DNA of 50,980 bases from Pseudomonas sp. AKS31 (GTDB taxonomy: Bacteria; Pseudomonadota; Gammaproteobacteria; Pseudomonadales; Pseudomonadaceae), in contig NZ_JAMLFX010000018.1 in NCBI RefSeq assembly GCF_023634765.1, positions 14,005 through 64,984 on the forward strand. The letters are read 5' to 3'. Numbering within the stretch: position 1 is the stretch's first letter; each line of letters opens with the position of its first letter. The notes below the pieces were generated by a model, which was not told the DNA's origin, made no database searches, and saw only the letters and a program-made list of their open reading frames with translations. Below, one piece after another: positions 7,079 to 14,417 of the stretch. The position numbers were made by a program, and so were the translations under genes.

Positions 7079-7798
7079 ATGTTGATCTTCAATTGCACCG
7101 AAGCCGCCAGTAAGTTTTTCAGCCGTGTTCACAAAGGCAAAAAGATCACGCCGGTGGATGCCAAACCGCCGTCCGCAATCATTGAAGATGATGAGCTGAG
7201 CGGCGCTGACGAGCAGTGGCTGGTGCACGCGATAACGGTACAACGCAAGCATGTGTTGCTGGTCATTCACGTCAAAACCCGCTATTGCCTGATCTTCGCT
7301 GATGCGAAAAAGGCTGACACAGAAGACTTTGTTGATCGATTTGTGGATCGTTGGGTCAAGGGGATAGTGATCAACGCACATCATCATGACCTCGGGCAGT
7401 GGCTAAACCCTGAGTTGATGTTGGCGCGGCTAAAACAGACTTGTGAGCATCAACGGTTCTATCGACGTAGCCATCGCAGCGCGCAAAAACACATTGATGA
7501 GATTGCATGGATGTTCCAGGACAAGGTCGCCCATACGGGGTCTTTGCCACCGGATGAAATCACCGCGATGGTATTTGACGAGCAAATGAATGACACGCCT
7601 AGGAACAGCAAGGGCGCCAAGTCTTACTACTTTCCGGATGAGGAAATGGCCCTTCACTGGCTGCGTCATTACTGCTTCCTTGATGACGTCCAGCTTCATG
7701 CTGCCAAGGAACGTCGCCAACAAATGGCCCGGGAAATTGCGGCCCTTGAGCACGAAGCCTGGCTTAAAAAGTACGAGCAAGAAAACTCGAATAGTTAA
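7079..7798 (+). CDS. Hypothetical protein, DUF6933-like
   Basis: A 239-residue protein (MLIFNCTEAASKFFSRVHKGKKI) with no signal peptide or membrane segment. The opening resembles the DUF6933 family, which has no known function. I assign this with moderate confidence. The C-terminus is charged and helical (KERRQQMAREIAALEHEAWLKKYEQE). I prefer the ATG at 7079 because the family begins at MLIFNCT. A start nine codons upstream is also open. It opens the accessory stretch that runs to about 12.1 kb. Confidence 0.6.
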   Translation: MLIFNCTEAASKFFSRVHKGKKITPVDAKPPSAIIEDDELSGADEQWLVHAITVQRKHVLLVIHVKTRYCLIFADAKKADTEDFVDRFVDRWVKGIVINAHHHDLGQWLNPELMLARLKQTCEHQRFYRRSHRSAQKHIDEIAWMFQDKVAHTGSLPPDEITAMVFDEQMNDTPRNSKGAKSYYFPDEEMALHWLRHYCFLDDVQLHAAKERRQQMAREIAALEHEAWLKKYEQENSNS

Positions 7799-7832
7799 GC
7801 GGCCCCCGCCATAATCCGCAGCGTATTTTTCA

Positions 7833-7856
7833 GCGTCGGCGCCTATACGCCGACGC
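7833..7856 (+). terminator. Hairpin between two hypothetical genes
   Basis: GCGTCGGCG pairs perfectly with CGCCGACGC across a 6-base loop, 35 bases after the stop at 7798. It is terminator-like in position but lacks a clear T-run. Confidence 0.4.
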
Positions 7857-7884
7857 GACCTCCGATTCCTTCAAGGATTGATTC

Positions 7885-9075
7885 ATGCTCAAGGGACTGA
7901 TGCGCCTGGCACCGTGCGCCGCTGTGCTATTCACACTGATTTCCACTGCCCATGCTGAAGATGGCCGGCGCGTATTTACCGGTACGCTGGGTAAGACACC
8001 GATTGTCGTGGAGCTAAACACCACGCAGCCGGATGAAGTGACTGGGCGGTATTTCTACGAGAAATATCACCGTGACCTAGCCCTCAGCGGCTCGCTACAA
8101 GACAGCACGTTGAACCTTGTTGAAGGTAACAACCGCTACGGTGACGACAAACCGCTACCAACCTTGAAGCTGGAAGAAACCGGCAACGGCTGGCAGGGCG
8201 AATGGCAAAGTCCGCAGGGCAAAAAGCTGCCGGTGAAACTCTCCGAGGCCAGACTTCCCGCGCCCACCTCAGCAACTTTACCTTTCATTGCCGCACTGCC
8301 ATATGGCGAGCCTTACGAGTATTTGCGCCTGCAGGGACTCAAGCTCAAACCGGCGAAGAAAGAAAACTTCATGGGCTACGACCTGCAATGGTGGACGGAG
8401 CCTGAGACAAAGATTTCGCTGTTCAGCGTGGAGTCCGGATTGTCGAAAGATGATCAGCAACGGGTTAACCAGCAGTTGCTCGGGCGCCTCTGGAGTGAAG
8501 TCATCAGCTATCACGGCTGCCAATTACAAGGCGGGGAGAACGTGGAGTTCATGCAGCAGGCAGAACCGAAAATGATCTCGCCAGCCGTGGTCAGCCTGAA
8601 TATCTCGACCAGCTATTACTGCGGCGGCGCGCATCCGGACTTCGGTGATTCCCCGCTCAATATCGACGTGAAAACCGGCCACCCGCTGTCCCTCGAAGAT
8701 GTGCTGTGGGTCGGAGAGGGCAAACCGCTGCTACATGCCGAGCGCGACAGCCTGGGCGACAAACCGCTGAGCGAGGCCGAAAGTAACGCGCGCTATCAGT
8801 ACGTAAGCAAAGAGTTGGTACCTTGGGTGATCAAGCAATTCACCTCCCTGTACCCCACAGAAATGAAAACACCGACGGGAGATGACGACTGCAACTTCCA
8901 GGATGAGAGCATCTGGGGCACTTCACCTTGGTACTTCACCGAGAAGGGCTTGTACCTCGGCGCCTACTTCGCTCGCGTGCAACGCTCCTGCGACAGTCCT
9001 GACTGGTCGATCCTGCCGTACTCCCTCGTCAACCAACACCCCGGCGCCGTCAAACTACAACTGCCCCAGAGCTAA
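7885..9075 (+). CDS. Secreted hypothetical protein with DUF3298/RsiV-like C-terminus
   Basis: A 396-residue exported protein. Residues 1-24 form a signal peptide ending CAAVLFTLISTAHA-ED. The C-terminal half has the pattern of DUF3298/RsiV-like periplasmic domains: SLNISTSYYCGGAHPDFG near 235, then NIDVKTGHPLSLEDVL, ending in WSILPYSLVNQHPGAVKLQL. Several cysteines (for example in SYHGCQLQGG, YYCGG, DDDCNF, RSCDSP) suggest periplasmic disulfides. The role is unknown. DUF3298 proteins are often lysozyme- or envelope-related. It converges on the gene at 9080 with only 4 bases between the stops. Confidence 0.7.
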   Translation: MLKGLMRLAPCAAVLFTLISTAHAEDGRRVFTGTLGKTPIVVELNTTQPDEVTGRYFYEKYHRDLALSGSLQDSTLNLVEGNNRYGDDKPLPTLKLEETGNGWQGEWQSPQGKKLPVKLSEARLPAPTSATLPFIAALPYGEPYEYLRLQGLKLKPAKKENFMGYDLQWWTEPETKISLFSVESGLSKDDQQRVNQQLLGRLWSEVISYHGCQLQGGENVEFMQQAEPKMISPAVVSLNISTSYYCGGAHPDFGDSPLNIDVKTGHPLSLEDVLWVGEGKPLLHAERDSLGDKPLSEAESNARYQYVSKELVPWVIKQFTSLYPTEMKTPTGDDDCNFQDESIWGTSPWYFTEKGLYLGAYFARVQRSCDSPDWSILPYSLVNQHPGAVKLQLPQS

Positions 9076-9079
9076 CCAA

Positions 9080-10066
9080 TCACTCCAGCCCCGGCGCTTC
9101 ACGAATAATGAAGTGATCCAGGTTCTCGATATTGGCATTGAAGACCTCGAAAGGCTTTTCGGGGTTCTTCTTGCCCGGCACCTGCTTCAACTCCGGAGTC
9201 ACCCCATAGAAGAAACAGAACAACGCCTTGTCGCTATCCACCGCGTGCTTGATCTCCTCCAGAAACGCCTTGCGCTTGCGGTAGTTGTCGATCAGCTTCT
9301 TGTTCAGATAAACACTGACCGGATACGGCTTCTTCTTACTGTCCTCGGACTTCTTGAACCAGACCTTGTCCTCGAAGTCGATGCGAAAACTGGCACTGTG
9401 GAAGTCCTCGATCTTCTTGATCCGCCCCCAGTAAATCAGCCCCTTGTTGTCCGTCAGATACTCGATCTTCTTGAAGAACGAACTGTACGGCGCCGTATGC
9501 TCGCCGACCTTCAACGGCATGCGCTTAAGCAATTCCTTGTCGGCGAAGTTCGAAACAAAACACTCCACCGGATGCGCAAACACACTGGTCTTGTCCGGGG
9601 CCGATTCACGACCCGCCGACTCTTTACCACCGTCCGCCGCCACCCGCACCGGATCATCGCGCAACACATCCGCCGCCCCCGCTGGCGCGACAGGCTTGCA
9701 CACATACTCACGCCGGGTCAGCAACAACTCTGATGGGAAGTGTTCCTCACGGCCGTCATCTACTTCGCCATCCGCCGTCTCAACGCCAGACGCTGAAGCC
9801 TTCAAACTCACATACGGACAACCCGCCACATGCTGCGTCGTGGGCAGATTCTTGAAGTGCGGCGTACGCACATAATTCACGTTCTTGGCGTTGAACGTGC
9901 CCAACTCGTTGGAAGCTTCGAACGCCGAACGACAGGCATCGTTGGGGCACTGGAAGTGTTCCTTCGCAGAGTCAAACGCCACCGTCTCATCGAAATTGAG
10001 ATCGCGAACATTATAGATCGACAACTTGTCGTCGAGGCTGAGGCAGTAGGCGAGATCGAATTTCAT
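9080..10066 (-). CDS. Hypothetical protein with CoiA-like Cys/His zinc signature
   Basis: A 328-residue soluble protein that I do not recognise as a whole. The N-terminal 90 residues carry C40-x4-C45-x24-H70-x8-H79-x3-C83, with FQCPNDACRSAF and PHFKNLPTTQHVAGCPY. This layout (CP..C, PHF, H..GCP) is like the zinc-ribbon front end of competence protein CoiA and related nuclease-associated proteins. The middle (about 90-160) is low-complexity and acidic. The C-terminal part is lysine-rich (KKSEDSKKKPYPVSVYLNKKLIDNYRKRK), with no catalytic motif that I can name. It is divergent from the McrA-like endonuclease at 10254, with a 187-base shared promoter region. A role in defence or DNA uptake is inferred from context only. 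Confidence 0.55.
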   Translation of the reverse strand: MKFDLAYCLSLDDKLSIYNVRDLNFDETVAFDSAKEHFQCPNDACRSAFEASNELGTFNAKNVNYVRTPHFKNLPTTQHVAGCPYVSLKASASGVETADGEVDDGREEHFPSELLLTRREYVCKPVAPAGAADVLRDDPVRVAADGGKESAGRESAPDKTSVFAHPVECFVSNFADKELLKRMPLKVGEHTAPYSSFFKKIEYLTDNKGLIYWGRIKKIEDFHSASFRIDFEDKVWFKKSEDSKKKPYPVSVYLNKKLIDNYRKRKAFLEEIKHAVDSDKALFCFFYGVTPELKQVPGKKNPEKPFEVFNANIENLDHFIIREAPGLE

Positions 10067-10211
10067 GGTGGGGCTCGGATCCTTGAGGAGAAGATGGCGC
10101 GTTAAGACGAGTAAACGAGTTAGGGGAGCACGCGGATATTAAAGGTAACGCCTAGAAATAGTGGCTCTTTGCTCTGTCATGTATTGAAACCCTTTTGGAG
10201 TTTGGCGACTA

Positions 10212-10225
10212 TAGGAATTTTCCTA
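10212..10225. promoter_or_regulatory. Palindrome in the promoter region of the McrA-like gene
   Basis: TAGGAA-TT-TTCCTA, a perfect 6-base inverted repeat, lies 28 bases before the GTG start of the endonuclease gene. This is an operator-like position. The binding protein is unknown. Confidence 0.35.
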
Positions 10226-10253
10226 CAGCCATTGACTACAAAGGGCGGCACTC

Positions 10254-11351
10254 GTGGTGATCAAAGCGGTCTCGAAGGAACGAATAGGTAGCGCGATGCT
10301 GGAGTTTGATCACAAATTTCGGAGTAGGTCTGAGTGGCAAGGCTGGGAAAAAAACCAATCGCATCGTTATGCCATTGACGCGGGCGGGATCTTTTATCCA
10401 GCGAAGAAAATTGTCTCTTTGGCGACTGGCATTGCGGTAGGCGATTTTTCGGGTGGGCATCCGACCAACAGTTACCTTAAGAAGCGAGGCTTCACTATTG
10501 TGGAGTTACCTCGTGAAGAAGGTGAGCTTGTGTTGCAGTTCACGCCGGGGGCTGTTTACGATCGAAAAACTGAAATCAATGGTGCGTTTGGCGGTAGTCG
10601 GCAAAGTGGCATTGCAGCGTCAGCTATCTATCCAGTGATTTTTTTGTTCACTGGCGATAGCGGTGAACAATACGGTTATGCAGATCGTTGGGACGACGGC
10701 GCCTACCTTTACACGGGTGAAGGACAGCGAGGTGCGATGACTTTGACTCGTGGCAACCGCGCCATTGCTGAGCATGCCGTGGATGGCCGAGCACTGCATT
10801 TGTTTAAGTCACTCGGCAAGGGTAAAGGCTGCGCTTATGTGGGTGAGTTTTCTTGTGCTGATATGTTCACGCGGACTCAACCGGATGTAACTGGCCAGGA
10901 TCGTGCGGCTATTGTTTTTCGACTAGTCCCGGTCGGTATTTCTGGCGGAACGATTGAAGTTGGTGAAGAGGATGAGCATAAGGCTGACTTTCCCGAGTCT
11001 CTGGCTGCTGCACGGCTGGTGGCGCTCGCTGCTTGTAAGCTTGCCAGTGATGGAGTCGGGCAATCCGCCCCGCGTAAGATTTATCAGCGTAGCCAGAAGG
11101 TCTCGTACTACGTATTGATGCGTGCTCAGGGAATATGTGAAAGCTGTGAAATGCCAGCTCCGTTCTTGAAGAAGGATGGCACACCCTATTTAGAACCGCA
11201 TCATGTGAATAGGCTCTCCGATGGCGGTTTAGACCACCCACGGTATGTGGCGGCTGTATGTCCAAGTTGTCACCGGGAAATTCACTCAGGGGTGCATGGC
11301 GCATTGGTGAATCAGAGATTGAAGCTTCGGTTGGAAGCAATTGAAGGTTGA
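10254..11351 (+). CDS. McrA-like modification-dependent HNH endonuclease (head + SRA-like + HNH)
   Basis: A 365-residue type IV restriction-like enzyme. Residues 1-90 resemble the N-terminal head of ScoMcrA-like proteins (RYAIDAGGIFYPAKKIVSLATG; DFSGGHPTN). Residues about 105-225 are an SRA-like modified-base pocket: FGGSRQSGIAAS, LFTGDSGEQYGYADRWDDG, YTGEGQRGAMTLTRGNRAI, YVGEFSCADM. Residues 293-344 are an HNH nuclease very like E. coli McrA: C295-xx-C298, EPHHVNRLSDGG (H316, H317), C336-xx-C339 and H344. All zinc and catalytic positions appear intact. It should cut DNA carrying modified bases. It starts with GTG at 10254 because the head domain needs these residues. ATG at 10296 (AGGT upstream) is the alternative. 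No methyltransferase lies nearby, which fits type IV restriction. Confidence 0.85.
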   Translation: MVIKAVSKERIGSAMLEFDHKFRSRSEWQGWEKNQSHRYAIDAGGIFYPAKKIVSLATGIAVGDFSGGHPTNSYLKKRGFTIVELPREEGELVLQFTPGAVYDRKTEINGAFGGSRQSGIAASAIYPVIFLFTGDSGEQYGYADRWDDGAYLYTGEGQRGAMTLTRGNRAIAEHAVDGRALHLFKSLGKGKGCAYVGEFSCADMFTRTQPDVTGQDRAAIVFRLVPVGISGGTIEVGEEDEHKADFPESLAAARLVALAACKLASDGVGQSAPRKIYQRSQKVSYYVLMRAQGICESCEMPAPFLKKDGTPYLEPHHVNRLSDGGLDHPRYVAAVCPSCHREIHSGVHGALVNQRLKLRLEAIEG

Positions 11352-11392
11352 GTATTCCAATTACGGTTGTTTTTTTCGCACCCATACGATCG

Positions 11393-11411
11393 CCGAGGGT
11401 GCAACCCTCGG
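11393..11411 (+). terminator. Hairpin after the McrA-like gene
   Basis: CCGAGGGT-gca-ACCCTCGG, a perfect 8-base stem, lies 42 bases after the stop at 11351. It is a probable transcription end, although the downstream T-run is weak. Confidence 0.45.
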
Positions 11412-11479
11412 TCGATATTGAATGGCCGTCATGAACTTTGTGAAGAGTCGTGGGGCTCGAAAGTGCTCCTATAAACACG

Positions 11480-12016
11480 TCACCTAGCCATATAGCGCCT
11501 CGAAGATTGGAGTGCCTGAGCAACTCGTCGCCACCAAGGTCGAATCGTAGTTGCTCTCCGCTGCGGCTGATCATTTAACAGGTGAGGCATATCCCGCAGC
11601 CGAATCCACCCCTCATCCTGCCAGTGCAGCAAACTCAAAGACATCTCCGGCCAATCCAACAAACTCAGCTTTGGCCGATTTGAATCTCCCGAGTCCGCAG
11701 CGTCGCGCAAGGTTGGCACTACCTCACTGGTTAACCACTCACGCAGCAACCGATTTCCCGGTACGTAGTGATACACCAACAGCGCATAAACCCCGGATTC
11801 ACTGAGCATCAGATGCTGTTCTGGTTCTTGAAAGTACTCGATCCACATAACGCGGCGTTGATCGCTATCTAGCTTATTGACCACCCGATCATTGAGATGG
11901 AAACCCATCAAACGGCCAATATCCCGAGCGGAGAACCAAGGCTGGTTTTCTATTAGAAGGGCATGTAAAGAAAGGTTGTGGCGAGAGAAGACTGTTACCG
12001 AGCATGGATCAGACAT
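11480..12016 (-). CDS. BRO-N domain protein (phage antirepressor-like)
   Basis: A 178-residue protein. Residues 1-105 match the BRO-N/Bro family fold found in phage antirepressors: LIENQPWFSARDIGRLMGFHL, then LMLSESGVYALLVYHYVPGNR and LREWLTSEVVPTLRD. The C-terminal ~70 residues carry no usual antirepressor domain (no KilA-C or ANT). The ATG at 12016 has GAGG about eight bases upstream. No other phage genes are visible, so this is an orphan, either a prophage remnant or a domesticated regulator. It converges with the McrA-like gene. Confidence 0.75.
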   Translation of the reverse strand: MSDPCSVTVFSRHNLSLHALLIENQPWFSARDIGRLMGFHLNDRVVNKLDSDQRRVMWIEYFQEPEQHLMLSESGVYALLVYHYVPGNRLLREWLTSEVVPTLRDAADSGDSNRPKLSLLDWPEMSLSLLHWQDEGWIRLRDMPHLLNDQPQRRATTIRPWWRRVAQALQSSRRYMAR

Positions 12017-12363
12017 ATCTATGACCTCTACGTTTTAGATTTTTGAGGGCCTGACCCCAACGTAGAGCGGACTTAAGAAATCCCAACGAGCAGAGCAGTT
12101 GCCACCGACGAATTACACGTCTGTGTCACTGACCAAGCTTTCTACGTTGGGCGTTTCTTAGGCACCTGCGATAGAGCTTAGTAGCGCTCGCAGCACGCTT
12201 CAATGGGAAGCGACTGTAAGTGCTGTAGGAGATTGAGCGCTGTGGCGTAGGCGTAAAAAGGTTTACCCATCGCCCATAAAAAAGCCCCGATAAAATCGGG
12301 GCTTTTTGCTTTCTCGACTCGCCGACTCAAACCGCAATCGTCAAATCATGCCGAGCGAGACCA
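12017..12363. other. Gene-free stretch between the BRO-N gene and nrdB
   Basis: No convincing ORF. It contains an 11-base inverted repeat, CCCAACGTAGA (12056-12066) and TCTACGTTGGG (12141-12151), plus another TCTACGTT at about 12027 and the pair TAAGAAA/TTTCTTA nearby, then a strong terminator at 12279-12307. The spacing leaves room for an unannotated small RNA or the footprint of a small mobile element. Neither is established. Confidence 0.4.
12279..12307. terminator. Strong bidirectional rho-independent terminator (nrdB)
   Basis: AAAAAGCCCCGAT pairs perfectly with ATCGGGGCTTTTT across a 3-base loop, with A- and T-runs on both sides. It lies 57 bases downstream of the nrdB stop on the minus strand. 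Confidence 0.85.
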
Positions 12364-13614
12364 TTAGTCCCAGCTCAACGCACCACCAGTTTGGTATTCG
12401 ATCACGCGCGTCTCAAAGAAATTCTTCTCTTTCTTCAAGTCCATAATCTCGCTCATCCAAGGGAACGGGTTAGTCGTGCCTGGATATTCCTCTTTCAAAC
12501 CAATCTGCGACAAACGACGGTTAGCGATGAACTTCAGGTAGTCCTCCATCATCGCCGCGTTCATGCCCAACACCCCGCGAGGCATGGTGTCACGCGCGTA
12601 TTCGATCTCCAGCTGCGTACCCTGCAGAATCATCTGGGTCGCTTCTTCTTTCATCTCAGCATCCCACAAATGCGGGTTTTCGATTTTGATCTGGTTGATC
12701 ACGTCGATGCCGAAGTTCAGGTGCATGGATTCGTCGCGCAGGATGTACTGGAACTGCTCGGCGACGCCGGTCATTTTGTTGCGGCGGCCCATGGAGAGGA
12801 TTTGGGTGAAGCCGCAGTAGAAGAAGATGCCTTCCAGAACGCAGTAGTAGGCGATCAGGTTGCGCAGCAGTTCTTTGTCGGTTTCAGGGGTGCCGGTTTC
12901 GAACTTCGGATCGGAGATCGAGCGGGTGTACTTCAGGCCCCAGGCTGCCTTTTTAGCGACCGATGGGATCTCGTGGTACATGTTGAAGATTTCGCCTTCA
13001 TCCATGGCCAGCGATTCGATGCAGTACTGGTAGGCGTGGGTGTGGATCGCCTCTTCGAAAGCCTGGCGCAGGATGTACTGGCGGCATTCCGGGTTGGTGA
13101 TCAGGCGGTACACGGCCAGTACCAGGTTGTTGGCAACCAGGGAGTCGGCGGTGGAGAAGAAGCCGAGGTTGCGCATGACGATGCGGCGCTCGTCGTCGGT
13201 CAGGCCTTCCGGGTCTTTCCAGAGGGCGATGTCGGCGGTCATGTTGACTTCTTGCGGCATCCAGTGGTTTGCGCAACCGTCCAGGTACTTCTGCCAGGCC
13301 CAGTCGTACTTGAAAGGTACGAGCTGGTTGAGGTCGGCGCGGCAGTTGATCATGCGCTTTTCGTCAACGGCGACACGGGCGGAGGCGCCTTCGAGTTCGG
13401 CGAGGCCTTCGGCAACGTCGAGGGAGTTCAGTGCAGCCTTGGCGCGGGCGACAGCGGCGGAGTCGTCGGCGGTCACGGCGCGGGCTTCCAGCGCGGCGGC
13501 GCCGCCGGCGTTGTCGAGGCGGTCCATGTTGGCTTCGCTAGCGTGGCCGGCGTTGGCGCCTTTCACTGCTGCTACTTCACTGTCTTCTTTGTCGAATTCG
13601 TCCCAGCTCAGCAT
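12364..13614 (-). CDS. nrdB: Class Ia ribonucleotide reductase beta subunit
   Basis: A 416-residue small subunit that houses the diiron centre and tyrosyl radical needed to reduce ribonucleotides to deoxyribonucleotides. The ferritin-like core has the expected ligands in FEEAIHTHAYQYCIES, EGIFFYCGFTQIL and RDESMHLNFGIDV. The C-terminus (EYQTGGALSWD) is the tail that docks on NrdA. The N-terminal ~80 residues are alanine-rich and variable. The start at 13614 (MLSWDEFDKED) has AGGAG ten bases upstream. An in-frame extension upstream is non-homologous. Unusually, the upstream neighbour on this strand is not nrdA but a DUF2790 gene, so the large subunit must be encoded elsewhere. Confidence 0.95.
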   Translation of the reverse strand: MLSWDEFDKEDSEVAAVKGANAGHASEANMDRLDNAGGAAALEARAVTADDSAAVARAKAALNSLDVAEGLAELEGASARVAVDEKRMINCRADLNQLVPFKYDWAWQKYLDGCANHWMPQEVNMTADIALWKDPEGLTDDERRIVMRNLGFFSTADSLVANNLVLAVYRLITNPECRQYILRQAFEEAIHTHAYQYCIESLAMDEGEIFNMYHEIPSVAKKAAWGLKYTRSISDPKFETGTPETDKELLRNLIAYYCVLEGIFFYCGFTQILSMGRRNKMTGVAEQFQYILRDESMHLNFGIDVINQIKIENPHLWDAEMKEEATQMILQGTQLEIEYARDTMPRGVLGMNAAMMEDYLKFIANRRLSQIGLKEEYPGTTNPFPWMSEIMDLKKEKNFFETRVIEYQTGGALSWD

Positions 13615-14156
13615 GACGTGTCGTCTCCTGCGTGAGGGCCTGTGCCCGTGTGAAACCTGATTGGTTGGTTTTTCACACGGTCGTACAGACCGCGTTGGAT
13701 GTCGTTTTTTGCAGCGATGCACGCAGGCAAATAAACAGAAATTTTGACGGGTTCCGAGAGCCTCTGATGGGCGCAATCAGCGTTGAACGCTGCTGCGGGG
13801 CTTCAGAATGGCTTTTGATCCCTGTAAGGGAATATTGCTGACCCGTATGGGCCGGCATTATAGGGAAAAAAACACGGCTGTGCTGAGGCGAATCCGCGCA
13901 TGGAGCGGTCGGGGAGGGTGGTTTTTCGACGAGAGTGAGGGTTTACAGGGCTTTGCCGGGGATAGATTTTTTTTCGTAAAAATCTCGCCATTGTGAATTT
14001 GCTCAAAAAACGAACAAAAAAACCGGTTTTTCACTACATCTAGTGTTTTGCAAGCATTTTTGACGACTTCAAACACAACTGAGCCCGACCGAAGTCGGGC
14101 TGGAATCGACCCTCAATGAAGCGCTGAGAGATCCAATTCGGTGCAGTCTCGAATCA
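13615..14156 (-). promoter_or_regulatory. Long non-coding region upstream of nrdB with putative NrdR box and hairpin
   Basis: 542 bases without a credible gene. On the minus strand ACACTAGATGTAGTG (14032-14046) fits the NrdR box pattern (ACACTA-N-AT-rich-TAGTG). NrdR is the usual repressor of reductase genes, but only one box is seen where pairs are typical. An inverted repeat CCGTGTGAAA (13646-13655) / TTTCACACGG (13671-13680) sits about 30 bases before the start codon and would form a hairpin in the mRNA. The region around 13930-14050 is A/T-rich. Confidence 0.45.
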
Positions 14157-14417
14157 TCAATTGGTGCAGCCGTTGCCCATGATGCTGTAACGCAGGATGT
14201 GACGCTGACCTTTGGAGTCGTCGTATTCCATTTTGGCCGGAACCACTTCACAGACATTCGGAACTTCGCTCATCGACACAACTTTGGCGATGTCCAGGTG
14301 AGTCGAGTAAGTGTATTCCTCAACAACCGGTTGTTGCTGCGCGACATCAGTCGGAACCTCATCTGCCATGGCGGTTGCGCACAGACTGCTGAGGGCCAGA
14401 ACCAATAAAGCTTTCAT
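14157..14417 (-). CDS. Small exported DUF2790 protein
   Basis: An 86-residue periplasmic protein typical of Pseudomonas. Its signal peptide is MKALLVLALSSLCATAMA-DE. The mature part has the DUF2790 pattern YSTHLDIAKVVSMSEVPNVCEVVPAKMEYDDSKG and ends in LRYSIMGNGCTN. Two cysteines may form a disulfide. The function is unknown. Several paralogues are normal in this genus. It lies upstream of nrdB on the same strand, 542 bases away, so co-transcription is unlikely. Confidence 0.85.
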   Translation of the reverse strand: MKALLVLALSSLCATAMADEVPTDVAQQQPVVEEYTYSTHLDIAKVVSMSEVPNVCEVVPAKMEYDDSKGQRHILRYSIMGNGCTN

